From contig NC_048557.2 in assembly GCF_902806685.2 (NCBI RefSeq), positions 744,001-808,000 on the forward strand: a stretch of DNA of 64,000 nucleotides, read 5' to 3'. The translations under genes and the position numbers were made by a program. This stretch comes from Maniola hyperantus (Eukaryota > Arthropoda > Insecta > Lepidoptera > Nymphalidae). Below are positions 1 through 9,972 of the stretch, one piece after another. The notes under the pieces are model-generated. The model made no database searches and had not been told where the DNA came from. It saw only the letters and a list, made by a program, of their open reading frames with translations. Within the stretch, counting starts at the first letter, position 1, and each line of letters opens with the position of its first letter.

Positions 1-44
1 GCAAGTCGGCCTTATTCTCTAAAAAATAAATAAGTTTCAGTTCA

Positions 45-183
45 TAATAAATAATATCTGTCCCGGCTGTACTCACGTGTGTAGTCGACGTTAGCCCGAC
101 TAGTTTCGAACCCATCCGGGGTCCTTTTTCCAGGGAGTCAGTTATTTATAATAGAAATCACTCACGGTAGTTTAAACGCTAAA
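45..183. mobile_element. Short Penelope-like/foldback element, copy 1
   Basis: The body reads CTATCTGTCCCGGCT-like sequence, then a TTCGAACCCATCCGG segment, and ends AGTTTAAACGCTAAA. It is bounded by a perfect 13-bp direct repeat AAGTTTCAGTTCA (32-44 and 184-196), so this is a real insertion. It matches one arm plus the 3' tail of the larger foldback copy at 24350-24666 and the remnant at 7977-8013. Assignment to Penelope-like elements is inference from TSD length and the arm arrangement. Confidence 0.6.
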
Positions 184-370
184 AAGTTTCAGTTCAATTA
201 GTATGAAGTAGGTATGTATACGGCTCGTGAAAGTTTAGTTAGTGCAATTTGAAGTTTTGTACGCTGCCTATCCCATCTGCCGTAGTCCGTAGATATAGGC
301 AGATGCTTCTTATTGCTTCAAACTTCCCCGTGTTTAGCTAACTAGTAATGAGGAAGTAATTAGGGTTCTC

Positions 371-739
371 TAAGGCTGAAATCTATAGAGCGCACTTTGA
401 CTTTGCTTAGACTTAAGCACAGAGAATTCAACTCCTAGAGTACGCATATACAAGGCTTTACACTTAAAATAACAACTCGGATTTACATGAAAACAAAATC
501 GTAAAATGTCGGCGAGGGACAAGGGAGAATGTTTTGTTGTGATTGGTGGACTTAAAAGTCACGTAAAGGGAACGAAACGGGGAAGTTCGGCTATTAGGCG
601 TCTATATAGGTGGGTGGTCTGTGGACTTAAGACACTGTTTAAACGAGACAGATTTATGCCGTCTATACAACGCTGGCTTGGTTTTACAGTGTCTTAAGTC
701 TGAGCAAAGTCAAAGTGCGGTCTATAGATTTCAGCCTTA
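371..739. mobile_element. Inverted-repeat (MITE-like) element, family I
   Basis: About 47-nt inverted arms (371-417 and 693-739) differ at only two positions; each carries the core CAAAGTCAAAGTGCG or its complement. The interior around 420-625 is homologous to 47268-47520. No TSD is obvious. Short open frames inside are chance products. Confidence 0.6.
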
Positions 740-913
740 GAGGTGATCGCACACCAACAGACGACCCGTAAGGCCCGGACTCCACCAGAGCGGAGATGTG
801 CGGAGATGTCTGAAGCGGAGACGAGAAGAGATGTTTTTCAGCATGGCTGTATCCACCGAAGCCGTGCGGAGATGCGTACTGGCTAGAGTGGAGATTTTTG
901 CTGCCTGCTATCT

Positions 914-1003
914 TCATGACAAATTTCAGCCCGATCGGTCCAGTAGTTTGAGCTGTGCGTTGATAGATCAGTCAGTCAGTCACTGTTACCTTTTATACAT
1001 TTA
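914..1003 (-). mobile_element. Helitron family A, fragment
   Basis: Matches the segment from CAAATTTCAGCCCGATC through GTCAGTCAGTCA to the family end near TTTATACATTTA. The half carrying CTAG is missing. Confidence 0.7.
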
Positions 1004-1244
1004 CAGTCCTTAAAATTTCGAATTTTCTACCGACTCTTGGGCCACAAAGTACCACACCCACTTTTCTTCCATGCACGTAATGTAATCTTCAAAACTGTCA
1101 AATTATCCAACACACAAACATTTTCAATACAACGTTCGTTTTAATATTGGATCATAAATTCAAGATGGCTGTCATATCGTAACTTCAAGTTATAACATGT
1201 TTTAGTAAAATTATTTATACTATATATTCCGTCGTATGTATGCT

Positions 1245-1527
1245 TAGTATAAGATTTTACGTCTCACCAACGTTGCTAGAATTCGAAAGTCGAAACACAA
1301 TCACGTCAAAGTAAAACGGACCTAAAGAGCCTTGAATTGAAGTCAAAAATTTAATGCCACTGATTTTAATTTCGCAATTTTTCCCTTTGGAGCGCTGGCT
1401 GTAGATGCGTAGACAAACTTGAGCTTTAAAACAAGGCAGTTAAGATCCAGTTTACTATAACGGGGAAATGTTTCGACACTCGAATACTATCAACGTTGGT
1501 GAGACATAAAATCTCGTACTACGCGTA
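1245..1527. mobile_element. TIR MITE family J, copy 1
   Basis: Terminal inverted repeats of the type GTATAAGATTTTACGTCTC...GAGACATAAAATCTCGTAC surround a shared interior (GGAGCGCTGGCTGTAGAT). Other copies are at 17073-17360 and 29648-29923. The left terminus is degenerate here. Confidence 0.7.
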
Positions 1528-1675
1528 CTGTGTAACAAATTTGATATGAAAACATTATACGCTTTAAAGTATATCGAGATGAGCGTTTCTTTTCAGAAAC
1601 GGGTGCCTTATATCACTGGATATGATAGTGGTGTGGCCACTAAACAAGCGGGGAACTAATAAATTGTAGGTAACT

Positions 1676-2122
1676 ACAGTACGCGCAGAAAATAATGTAC
1701 ATCGACCTTTACAAGGACATAGCGGATTTGTAGAGCATTTTCTCTGTCGCTGTAACTGAAACAAAAAAAACCGGCCAAGTGCGAGTCAGGCTCGGGCAAT
1801 GAGGGTTCCGTACTACAGTCGTATTTTTTCGACATTTTGCAAGATAATTCAAAAACTATGATACATAAAAATAAATAAAAATCTGTTTTAGAATGCACAG
1901 GTGAAGACCTTTCATATGATACCCCACTTGAATAGTTATCTTACTTAGAAAATTGAAAATACTAATTATTATTTCATGACCACAATTTAATTTTTTTTGT
2001 GTGATCAAACCCAAAATTCCCAGTTTTCAGATTTTTCCCCAAATGTCAGCTATAAGATCTACCTACCTGCCAAATTTCATGATTCTAGGTCAACGGGAAG
2101 TACCCTGTAGGTTTCTTGACAG

Positions 2123-2162
<40 letters not shown>

Positions 2163-2290
2163 CAAAGTGATCCTATAAGGGTTCCGTTTTTCCTTTCGAG
2201 GTACGGAACCCTAAAAACGTCATATAGGTATCAGTGACAGAGACAACGCTCTACAAAGCCGAAATACATTATTTTCTGTCGCGTACTGTA
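1676..2290. mobile_element. Palindromic repeat family M, split by a family C insertion
   Basis: Left half 1676-1765 (GCAGAAAATAATGTACATCG...TGTAGAGC) and right half 2216-2290 (ATAGGTATCAGTGACAGAG...TTTTCTGTCGCGTACTG) are complementary arms. Family C was inserted at the centre of the palindrome. Further copies are at 26635-26925 and 34643-35040. Confidence 0.6.
1766..2215 (+). mobile_element. Interspersed repeat family C, nearly complete
   Basis: Runs from AAACCGGCCAAGTGCGAGTC to GAGGTACGGAACCCTAAAAA. It contains the hairpin GCGAGTCAGGCTCG-type motif near one end, the conserved block CAAATTTCATGATTC, and a (GACA)n tract near 2125-2160. It has no coding capacity. It resembles the Helitrons in layout but its ends are not TC/CTRR, so I leave the class open. 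Confidence 0.75.
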
Positions 2291-2593
2291 TATTATATTT
2301 TATTATAAGAATAGTGATTCTTCGTGAAACTATACTAGGTACTTAAACTACACACGTATGGAAAAATGTAATTCCACCAACAGGGTGAAATAACTGCTAT
2401 GAAAAATATCTCTCGTAGGAGAATATGAAAATCCTTCAAAAATTGAATGAAAATGCCTTCATCGCATTTTTTTAATAACAGATTTTAATCAACGCTCGTA
2501 AATAACGGATAGCGATCTGTTGACAGCGCATCAAAGTCTGTTTGCTTTTATTAAGAGGAGTTTATTTGTAGCGCGCTCCAAACAAACGTAAGG

Positions 2594-2747
2594 TACGCGA
2601 CAGGTCGAGATGGCAATCGGTGAGGTAACGCCCCGCAGACCCACACAGCACCCGCGCTAGTTGTGTGCGGGATAGTGCGGGTGACGTTTGGGTGTGCGGG
2701 GCGTCCCCCGGCCTCATACCACAATTGCCATCTCGACCTGTCGCGTA
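2594..2747. mobile_element. GC-rich TIR MITE
   Basis: Inverted termini of about 24 nt (CGCGACAGGTCGAGATGGC and its complement) surround a GC-rich centre with nested inverted segments (GTAACGCCCCGCA / TGCGGGGCGT). TA on both sides is compatible with a TA target, but no longer TSD is seen. Confidence 0.65.
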
Positions 2748-2881
2748 TTATAGCTTGGTTTTTATTTGTTAACGAGCATGACTTTGAACAGTTTAAAACT
2801 ACACATCATTTCTAAGGAAATCTGGTATACTATAATATTATATACTAGTTATTATACTATTTAATAAATTTTTTATTACTA

Positions 2882-3080
2882 TCCATACTAATATTATAAA
2901 TGCGAAAGTGTGTCTGTCTGTCTGTCTGCTTGCTTTTCACGGCCCAACCGTTCAACCGATTTTGATGAATTAATTTGGTACAGAGTTAGCTTACATCGCG
3001 GGGAAGGACTTATGCTCCCGTACTTTTTATCGCGGAAAATTAATAAGTTCCCACGGGATTTTTAAAAAACCTAAATCCTA
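2882..3080 (+). mobile_element. Helitron family B, 3'-truncated copy
   Basis: Starts TCCATACTAATATTATAAAT, has (GTCT)n, then CCGTTCAACCGATTTTGATG, and is lost after ATTTTTAAAAAACCTAAATC. The CTAG end is missing. Confidence 0.75.
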
Positions 3081-3329
3081 ATAAACCTAACCTAATAAAT
3101 ATTAATTTAAAAAGTTATTCTAGACCCTAGTATTGTCTAATTACAATATTTTTAAATCGTTTCAAAAAATTCGCTTCACAAACTCGAGTGTTGAAAGTTG
3201 ACGAAAAACCCGTCAAAAATTATTCATTATCCACAATAGCAAACTGTCAACGCGCTGTCAAATGTTCGGTTATTAACGAGCGGCCATTGTTTGCCTCATT
3301 GCCTCATTGCGGTCCTACCTACCGCAACA

Positions 3330-3549
3330 TCTAAATATATAAAAAACTGACTGACTGACTGACTGATCTATCAACGCACAGGTCTAACTACTGGACGGAT
3401 CGACCTGAAATTTGGCACGCAGATGGCTATTACGGTATAAGCATCCGCTAAGAAAGGATTTTTGAAAATTCAACCCCTAAGGAGGTGAAATAGGGGTTTG
3501 AAATTTGTGTAGATTTGTCCACGTAGACGAAGTTGCGAGCATAAGCTAG
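3330..3549 (+). mobile_element. Helitron family A copy
   Basis: 5'-TCTAAATATATAAAAAACTG at one end and GCATAAGCTAG at the other. Host A precedes and T follows, as expected for Helitron insertion between A and T. It carries a short (GACT)n tract and the hairpin-forming GACGAAGT(T)GCGAGC before CTAG. Confidence 0.8.
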
Positions 3550-3578
3550 TTTTTATATCAACCACGAAGAACGTTTTT

Positions 3579-3848
3579 GACGACCTCCCTGTCGCAGTGG
3601 TCAGCGCTGTGGTCTTATTAGTGTGAGGTCCCGGGTTCGATTCCCAGCATGGGGTTGGAATTTTTCTGGTCTGATCTGGCGGGAGGCATCAGCCGTTACC
3701 ACCCTACTGGCAAAGCCGTGCCGCCAAGCAATTTGGCGTTCCGGTACGATGCCGAGTACGAAGCCGATTACGGATAACCGTGCTGTGTGCGAAAAGCGCA
3801 ATTTGGTAAAGTTCCGAATTCAAACTATTTAAGCTGAAGAAAAAAAAT
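3579..3848 (+). mobile_element. SINE2 (tRNA-headed), copy 1
   Basis: The head GACGACCTCCCTGTCGCAGTGG resembles a Pol III A box and GGTTCGATTCCC matches a B box. The body CAAAGCCGTGCCGCCAAGC is shared with copies at 8493-8831, 38460-38802, 40270-40610 and 57758-58088. This copy is internally shortened and ends in an A-rich tract. Confidence 0.75.
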
Positions 3849-4546
3849 GAATATTATTACAAGATATTTGGGAAGAAAGATTATTCCAAATTCAAACTTG
3901 TCATAGTTCTGGACAGTTGTAAGGAACAAACATTAATTATTTATTCTAAATTCAAACTTATGACATGAAATGAAATTTTCTGGACAGCTGCTGTAATACC
4001 TACTGTCCAGAAATGAAATTCCAGACTTACTCTTCTAGACAGTTGTAATACTGTCCGGGCTGTTTGACTTTCGAACCAATCTATAGGGTATGAAATGTGC
4101 ACATTTCATATCATTTTGTTAGCAAAATAATTGTATAATATTTTACATCTATTGTACCTACTGACCGAAAATCTGAAATTTAAGTTTCAATAAATTGAAA
4201 TTTAAAATTGGACGTTCACCCCTTACTCTTTCCTCCATAACTCACCACTGGCTATAAATTTGAAGACGGAGAGATCGTGATATTCCTTGTGATTCCCGTT
4301 CAACTAACACAAATCATTTCCATTTCGTGAATTCTTCTGAGATCAAAATTTAAATCAGAGGGTGAAATCGTAGAAAGGAGGTCATTGCATTTTCCCCTTT
4401 TCCATGGACCTACAAATTAAAGGTCTAATGGTTCAATTTGCCTTTGAAATAATTAAATATCGTAGATGGTTGGAATTTTTTATCGGACTTATTAAAAAAA
4501 TATTTTGCTTTCGATTTACAAATTTAAAAAAAAATCTTTATAAATA
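3849..4546. other. No recognised feature
   Basis: About 700 bp of AT-rich sequence. I see only small local repetitions (CTGGACAG-type), no open frame of note, and no match to the repeat families elsewhere in the window. Confidence 0.5.
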
Positions 4547-4767
4547 TACATACTAATATTAGAAATGTGAAAGTGTGTCTGTCTGTCTGTCTGTCTGCTA
4601 GCTTTCCACGGCTCAACCGTTCAACCGATTTTGACGAAATTTGGTACAGAGATAGCTTGCATCCCGGGGAAGGACATAGGCTACTTTTTATCTCAGAAAA
4701 TTGAAGAGTTCCCTCAGGATTTTTAAAAACCTAAATCCACGCGGATGAAGTCGCGGGCATCATCTAG
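4547..4767 (+). mobile_element. Helitron family B, full-length
   Basis: Runs from TACATACTAATATTAGAAAT (first bases diverged from TCCATAC) to GCGGGCATCATCTAG. It carries (GTCT)4-5 and the block CCGATTTTGACGAAATTTGG. The next Helitron starts at the very next base. Confidence 0.8.
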
Positions 4768-5015
4768 TCTAAATATATAAAAGGAAAAGGTGACTGACTG
4801 ACTGACTGACTGACTGAATGACTGACTGACTGACTGATCTATCAACGCACAGCTCAAACTACTGGACGGATCGGGCAGAAATTTGGCATGCAGATAGCTA
4901 TTATGACGTAGGCATCCGCTGAGAAAGGATGTTTTAAAATTCAACCCCTAAGGGGGTGAAATAGGGGTTTGAAATTTGTGTAGTCCACGCGGACGAAGTC
5001 GCGAGCATAAGCTAG
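4768..5015 (+). mobile_element. Helitron family A, abutting the B copy
   Basis: Starts TCTAAATATATAAAAGG directly after the CTAG of the family B copy and ends GCATAAGCTAG before T. It is a head-to-tail tandem of two families. The internal tract is an imperfect (GACT)n with one GAAT interruption. Confidence 0.85.
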
Positions 5016-5450
5016 TATTATATAAATTTCTATTATAAATATTATTATTCTATTATAAATTTCTTTGAAGTATACGTAAAACACTATAAAAATGATAAAA
5101 TATACAGCTCATATCAGTAATCATCAGCACTATCACCTGTCTTCTTCTGGTTATACCCTGTAGAGTTGAAAAGTAATTTTCAGATTTTCAGTTGCAAGTT
5201 GCAACCGTTGAAAATGAAGCCATAATAATTTACGATTTGAACCTTGAAAGGACTTCCTGAGTAAGTGCTAAGTAGCTTGTAATAGATGACTGTAAAATAT
5301 GAGAGATGCCATTGCAATTAGTTTTCTGTTCAAAATGCTGAGCGGTGAAGCGACAAAGAAAGAGGAAAAAACCTGCAATTACCTTGCCATGCGGCGGCAC
5401 TTCGCAAGGAATAAGACTGCCTAGATGGAGCATAATATAGTTCAGGAAAA
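5016..5450. other. No recognised feature
   Basis: About 435 bp between a Helitron and a MITE. It contains CATATCAGTAATCATCAGCAC near 5110, a stray piece of MITE family D, but nothing else I can place. Confidence 0.4.
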
Positions 5451-5860
5451 TACAGAGTGTAACCAGAACGCTATCAAAAACTTAGCGTTATTGTTATACT
5501 ACCTAAACACAATCCAATACCAATAACCATTTGCCTCATTTTGTAGTTTTAGTGATTTAGTATTTTTCAAACCCGCAATGTATAGCGTGCAAATCTCCGG
5601 TCAATACCCCGCCTACGACGCGGCATCGACTCCAAGTGGCCTAATTATGCAACGTTCGTTGACCTCTAGCGTCGGTCAGATGTTATATTTGCAATATACC
5701 GTAAACTTTTACAAAATTATATATAGATTTTTTTTTTATTTTTATTCAGATACAAGGATATTTTATAACAAATTTTTTCACGTTTTTTTTGTGGTATCAT
5801 ATCAGTAATCATCAGTACTATCACCGTTTTTGCCAGCGGTTTTGCCGGTTACAACCTGTA
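5451..5860 (+). mobile_element. TIR MITE family D, copy 1
   Basis: The left end TACAGAGTGTAACCAGAACG is mirrored at the right end by CCGGTTACAACCTGTA. The interior includes CAATGTATAGCGTGC, CAACGTTCGTTGACCTCTAG and TCAGTAATCATCAGTACTAT. It is non-coding. Confidence 0.8.
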
Positions 5861-6042
5861 TTAAGTTAACTGCTATTTTCAAAAAAAATTAAACTTCTTC
5901 AAAACACACCAATTTTGAGGGTTTCGCACTGAAGGGTACCAATGGTACTAATACTCTGCTATCCTTCCGTCCGTACGTCAGTACGTCTGTCTGACAAAAA
6001 GATAGGTGATAGTCCTGATGATGATGATGATGATGTATGATA

Positions 6043-6338
6043 CCTACCACAAAAAACCCGAAAAAAAAATATTCCTACATTTTTTAAAATTTTACGCTAT
6101 ATTTCAAACAAAATACCTGACTGACGCTAGAGGTCAACGAACGTTGCTTTAGTAGGTCACTCGGAGTCAATGCATTCGGGCATTGACCCGAGTTTTGCGC
6201 GCTATACATTGCGGGTTCGAAACATACTAAATCATTAAAACTACAAAATGAGGCAAATGTTTATTAGTATTGGATTGTGTTAAGGTAGTATAACAATAAC
6301 GCTAACGTTTTTGCTATCGTTCTGGTTACATCCTGTAT
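6043..6338 (-). mobile_element. TIR MITE family D, inverted copy
   Basis: The same sequence as 5451-5860 on the opposite strand (CGCGCTATACATTGCGGG, ending TCTGGTTACATCCTGTA). The A/T-rich end is truncated. The two copies form an inverted pair separated by about 180 bp. Confidence 0.75.
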
Positions 6339-6493
6339 GTATAGTTCAATGCCTCATCTAGTCTGACGTGGCAACGTTCTGCACAATAGTTAAAACTTGT
6401 TCAAGCGGCTGTTTAAGCATTCCCCGCGATTGCCCGCCGAGGAGCCGCGCGCAAACTTCAGCACTCGCAATTTTACACCCTTTGTGCTTTTTT

Positions 6494-6665
6494 CCAGGGG
6501 ACACATCTCGTTTGCTTGGCGAACTGGCTTTACTTGAAATTTCTCTTAACTTTTTTAGATTGCTGTCTCTAACGATATCGCGTTTCTAGTGCGAACACTT
6601 CTTGCTACTTCTTATGTTGATATTTCTAGTATATTTTTTCAAGGAATTGCAATTTTAGACCCTTT
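6494..6665. repeat. Direct duplication, first copy (paired with 7068-7224)
   Basis: GACACATCTCGTTTGCTTGG...TTAGATTGCTGTCTCTAACG recurs at 7068. This copy lacks the SINE found at the end of the second and so serves as its empty site. Confidence 0.75.
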
Positions 6666-6747
6666 GTACTCTTTTTTTAGAGGACATTCGGTCCTTGGGA
6701 AACTAGTTTAGTTGAAATTTTTATTATCTTTTTAAGTTTCTGTAGCT

Positions 6748-7063
6748 CAAAAGGAAAAAGGAACCATAGAGTCATATAGGGTCATACCTGTATGACCCTA
6801 TATGACTCTATGGTTCCCTGGTAAGTGACCCTGGTCACTTCGTTGTCGGTTAGTCTGCCTGTCTGTCTTTCTGTCCGTCTGTCGTGTCTGTCAAGAAAAC
6901 CTGTAGGGTTGACCTAGGATCATGCATGAAATTTTGCAGGTAGGTCTTATAGCTGGTATAAGGGGAAAATCTGAAAACTGTGAATTTGTGGTTACATCAC
7001 AAAAAAAATGTCTGTAGTACGGAACCCTCGGTGCGCAAGTCTGACTCGCACTTGGCCGGTTTG
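6748..7063 (-). mobile_element. Family C copy carrying a perfect hairpin
   Basis: Reads from AAAAGGAAAAAGGAACC through a (GTCT)n tract to GAGTCTGACTCGCACTTGGC. At 6760-6817 the normal terminal segment is replaced or expanded by a perfect palindrome. Confidence 0.7.
6760..6817. repeat. Perfect 28-bp-arm hairpin
   Basis: Arms 6760-6787 and 6790-6817 are exact reverse complements (GGAACCATAGAGTCATATAG...) with a 2-nt loop. They lie inside the family C copy and are absent from its other copies. Confidence 0.9.
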
Positions 7064-7067
7064 TTTC

Positions 7068-7224
7068 CTGGGGACACATCTCGTTTGCTTGGCGTGGCTT
7101 TACCAGAAGTTTCTCTTAACTTTTTTAGATTGCTGTCTCTAACGCTATCGCGTTTCTAGTGCGAATACTTCTTGCTACTTCTTATGTTTATATATTTTCT
7201 AGTATTTTTTTTCAAGGACTTGCA
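7068..7224. repeat. Direct duplication, second copy
   Basis: Paralogue of 6494-6665 with small indels. It is followed at once by the SINE1 insertion and then resumes after 7410 (TTAGACCGTTTGTAC compared with TTAGACCCTTTGTAC in the first copy). Confidence 0.75.
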
Positions 7225-7231
7225 ATTAGAC

Positions 7232-7409
7232 TTAGAGCCTCAATAGCTCAACAGGTAAAGGAGTGGACTGAAAACCGAAAGGTCGACGGTTCAAACCCCG
7301 CCCGTTGCACTATTGTCGTACCTACTCCTAGCACAAGCTTTACGCTTAGTTGGAGGGGAAAGGGGAATATTAGTCATTTAACATGGCTAATATTCTTTTT
7401 AAAAAAAAT
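7232..7409 (+). mobile_element. SINE1, tRNA-Phe-like head, with 7-bp TSD
   Basis: The head contains an A-box-like TAGCTCAACAGGT, an anticodon-loop-like ACTGAAAAC and a B-box GGTTCAAACCCC, close to tRNA-Phe(GAA). The body GGGGAAAGGGGAATATTAGT is followed by an A-rich tail. ATTAGAC at 7225-7231 and 7410-7416 is the TSD; the empty site is the first copy of the flanking duplication. Other copies are at 27310-27528 and 62297-62476. Confidence 0.85.
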
Positions 7410-7469
7410 ATTAGACCGTTTGTACCTACTCTTTTTCTAAAGGACAAAACGTGGATGTGAGTATGGCAG

Positions 7470-7545
7470 TTTTTTTGTATTAAATCCACACCCCTTTGGT
7501 TTCTACACGGCATCGTTCCATACTAGGTCGCAACGTAGTTCTTAA
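7470..7545 (-). mobile_element. SINE2 fragment
   Basis: CACCCCTTTGGTTTCTACAC and GGCATCGT match the central-to-3' body of SINE2 in reverse orientation. Confidence 0.6.
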
Positions 7546-7765
7546 TATCATAAGCATGCAAATTCTCAAACATAATAAAGTGCAGGGAACTAGTAAAGCA
7601 TAAAACTGGGCAGCGGCCGGCTAGCGGCGGCGGCTAGTGAGTCGAGTTAGCAGAAGTGCAATTAACCAATTTAGCCTGCATCGGCTAAACTTGTTGGCCA
7701 CGCCGCTAACTTCTCTACTGCAGCTGATATTATAGTAACGTTCTAACTTTATCGGTGCAGGAAAA

Positions 7766-7920
7766 TAAAATAAAATAAATAAATAAATAAATAATCTTTT
7801 ATTTGGGACCATAGCGCACAGTACAAAACAGAACAACACCAGACAAACGTACATAAACAAAACACAAAACACAACAAAAAAAAAAACAAAGGATGAAGAC
7901 AAAAAGATCACAAATACTTA
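7766..7920 (-). mobile_element. Probable LINE 3' end with (AAAT)n tail
   Basis: A TAAA/TAAAT microsatellite (about 7766-7793) is followed by TCTTTTATTTGGGACCATAG and an ACAAAAC-rich stretch. This resembles a reverse-oriented LINE 3' UTR beside its simple-repeat tail. No coding part remains, so the class is uncertain. Confidence 0.4.
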
Positions 7921-7976
7921 ACTAATACGTGAAGAAACCTGCATACCCAAGAGTTCTACATAATGTTCTCGAAGGT

Positions 7977-8013
7977 CCTAAATACTATCTGTCCCGGCTT
8001 TACTCACGTAAGC
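7977..8013. mobile_element. 37-bp remnant of the CTATCTGTCCCGGCT family with 12-bp TSD
   Basis: AAATACTATCTGTCCCGGCT and TTACTCACGTA match the first bases of the foldback element at 24350. Flanks GTTCTCGAAGGT at 7965-7976 and 8014-8025 are perfect direct repeats. Confidence 0.65.
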
Positions 8014-8026
8014 GTTCTCGAAGGTT

Positions 8027-8260
8027 TTATTTTTATTCAGATACAAGTTGGCCCTTACTGCAATCGGGCTAACCTGGAAGGGGTATGGCTGTTTTTATTA
8101 AATTGCAGTTTAGAGCAACAGATCGACATGTTTTTTGCATGGGTATAGTCAAAGACCTGGAGAGTGATATAAGCTACTTTTTATACCGGAAAATCATAGA
8201 GTTCCCATGGGATTTTTAAAAACCTAAATCCACGCGTACAAAGTTGCGGGCATCAGCTAG
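8027..8260. mobile_element. SINE2 3' fragment joined to a Helitron family B variant
   Basis: 8027-8105 is the reverse-strand SINE2 tail (TTATTCAGATACAAGTTGGC). 8110-8260 is a + strand piece of the B variant (B2) ending GCGGGCATCAGCTAG with ATCGACATG...GACCTGGAGAGTG inside. Confidence 0.6.
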
Positions 8261-8492
8261 TGAACTCATAGTTTATCAACGAGAATTAATTGCTATTGTG
8301 TCGTTTAAAGGCTTTTAGTTTTAAGCCTTTAGACTTAGAGTGGTACCAGAAGTTGAACTGTAAGTCAAGTATAGGAGTGTTACTTATAAACTAACAGTGT
8401 AAGTGCTGTAAAGTTTGGAGTAAGCTAGCAAGTGAAACCGAGTGCATTTCTTAGTGCGCGTTACGTAAGTATCTGTTTCCATTGTAAGTAGG

Positions 8493-8831
8493 TTTTTTTT
8501 TTATTCAGATACAAGTTAGCCCTTGACTACATTCTCACCTGGTGGTAAGTGATGATGCAGTCTAAGATGATAGCGGGCTAACCTGGAAGGGGTATGGCAG
8601 TTTTTATTAAACCCATACCCCTTTGGTTTCTACACGGCATCGTACCGGAACGCTAAATCGCTTGGCGGCACGGCTTTGCTGGTAGGGTGGTAACTAGCCA
8701 CGGCCGAAGCCTCCCACCAGACCAGACCAGAAATTTAGAAATTATAAAATTACAAACCCCTGCCAGGAATCAAACCCGGGACCTCCCACTATTAAGACCA
8801 CAGCGCTCACCACTGCGCCAGGGAGGTCGTC
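8493..8831 (-). mobile_element. SINE2, near full length
   Basis: On the - strand it starts GACGACCTCCCTGGCGCAGTGG-like, has a B-box-like GGTTTGATTCC, a CTGGTCTGGTCTGG tract, and ends GTATCTGAATAAAAAAAAAA. Confidence 0.8.
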
Positions 8832-8938
8832 AAACGACACGACAGGTACGACAATTTACCCGCTAGGCTACTATGCAAATATCGTATTTCTGGAATGTAA
8901 TGATAATGGCTAGGTATTAGCTAATTGACCGTAATTTA

Positions 8939-9125
8939 ATAGAATAGAATAGAATAGAATATATTTTTATTCAAGTAAACTTTTAAAAGTGCCTTTGAAT
9001 CGTCAACTAGTTTTAATTTACCACTGGTTCAGAATGCCGTTCCTATCGAGAAAAACCAGCAAGAAACTCGGCGGTTGCTCTTTTCAAGTGATCAATTTTA
9101 CAATATTAATTTACCATACATAAAA
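8939..9125 (-). mobile_element. CR1-like LINE 3' end with (GAATA)n
   Basis: A GAATA pentamer run (8939-8961) adjoins TTTTTATTCAAGTAAACTTT. The segment CCAGCAAGAAACTCGGCGG is shared with the LINE at 63289-64000 that still encodes an RT C-terminus. This is a 5'-truncated copy. Confidence 0.65.
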
Positions 9126-9204
9126 TTTGGCAGGCAGGTAGATCTTATAGCACAAGTACTACTATTTACTTGTTATCGCACCTATAATTTATTATCTCTG
9201 ACAG

Positions 9205-9470
9205 AAGTCACGTGATCTGTTGCGTCAACATTTTGTATCGATTGTATAAATACGGGTGGTTGATGGTTTTAAAGCCAGTCTGCGTTCAGACGCAGACTCA
9301 TTCGACTACTAAATGCTTTTGCGTTTAGCTCGCCATTTAATTGATTGGTGGTAATGCCTAGTAGTTTTGTGCCCTGATCAGGTTAATGTTGTAGTTAGGT
9401 TAGTATAAAGAGTAAACCTCTCGGTAAGCCTCTACGCGTGTGATCATTATCTGCGCGCAAGTTTAACAAG
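9205..9470 (+). promoter_or_regulatory. TATA-bearing LTR-like repeat, copy 1
   Basis: TCACGTGATCTG, a TATA box in GTATAAATACG (9243-9253), GGTTGATGGTTTTAAAGCCAGTCTG, then GTTAGGTTAGTATAAAGAG. The same order occurs at 29170-29470. TATA plus a downstream CAGTCT start-site-like sequence suggests the promoter part of an LTR or 5' UTR. No coding region is attached. Confidence 0.4.
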
Positions 9471-9972
9471 AGATGACATTCAAATAACCAATCCAAAAAT
9501 AGCTTATAATGCCCTGCCTTTCTGTCCGACTTTTAAGCTAACTTCTGGGACACTTTTATAATAAACCACATCATAGATGGCGCTGTCCGGTACGAGGTTA
9601 CGAGTGCACGGTGAACTAGGTATGGGATTAAAAAGAGTTATTTTTGTACGATGGTACGGAACGCTTTATCGGTAAGTCCAATTTTTTATTAAATAAGATT
9701 TGTAATCTTTACACCTACGTGTGATGTATTATTACAATGGAAACAAACTACAAAGTCGACAACGCGGCGCCTTAGAAGTCCCAGTTTCGAAATAGTGCAC
9801 TTTAAATAAAATCGCTGGAATGTAATGAAAAAAGTTTTAAATTATTCCATCGAGTCATATTTAGCCGGTACTTATATTGAGTATCAAGATTGAATTGCTA
9901 GGAAAACGTTCTCTAGGGAATTAACTTTAATATTACAATTTGCATACAGGGTTTCATTTGCCTACTTCACAA
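9471..9972. other. No recognised feature
   Basis: About 500 bp with no long open frame and no recognised repeat. Confidence 0.4.

Noticed and set aside
7240..7310. A functional tRNA-Phe gene
   Set aside because: Anticodon-loop and B-box similarity is clear, but the acceptor stem does not pair and a SINE body and A-rich tail follow.
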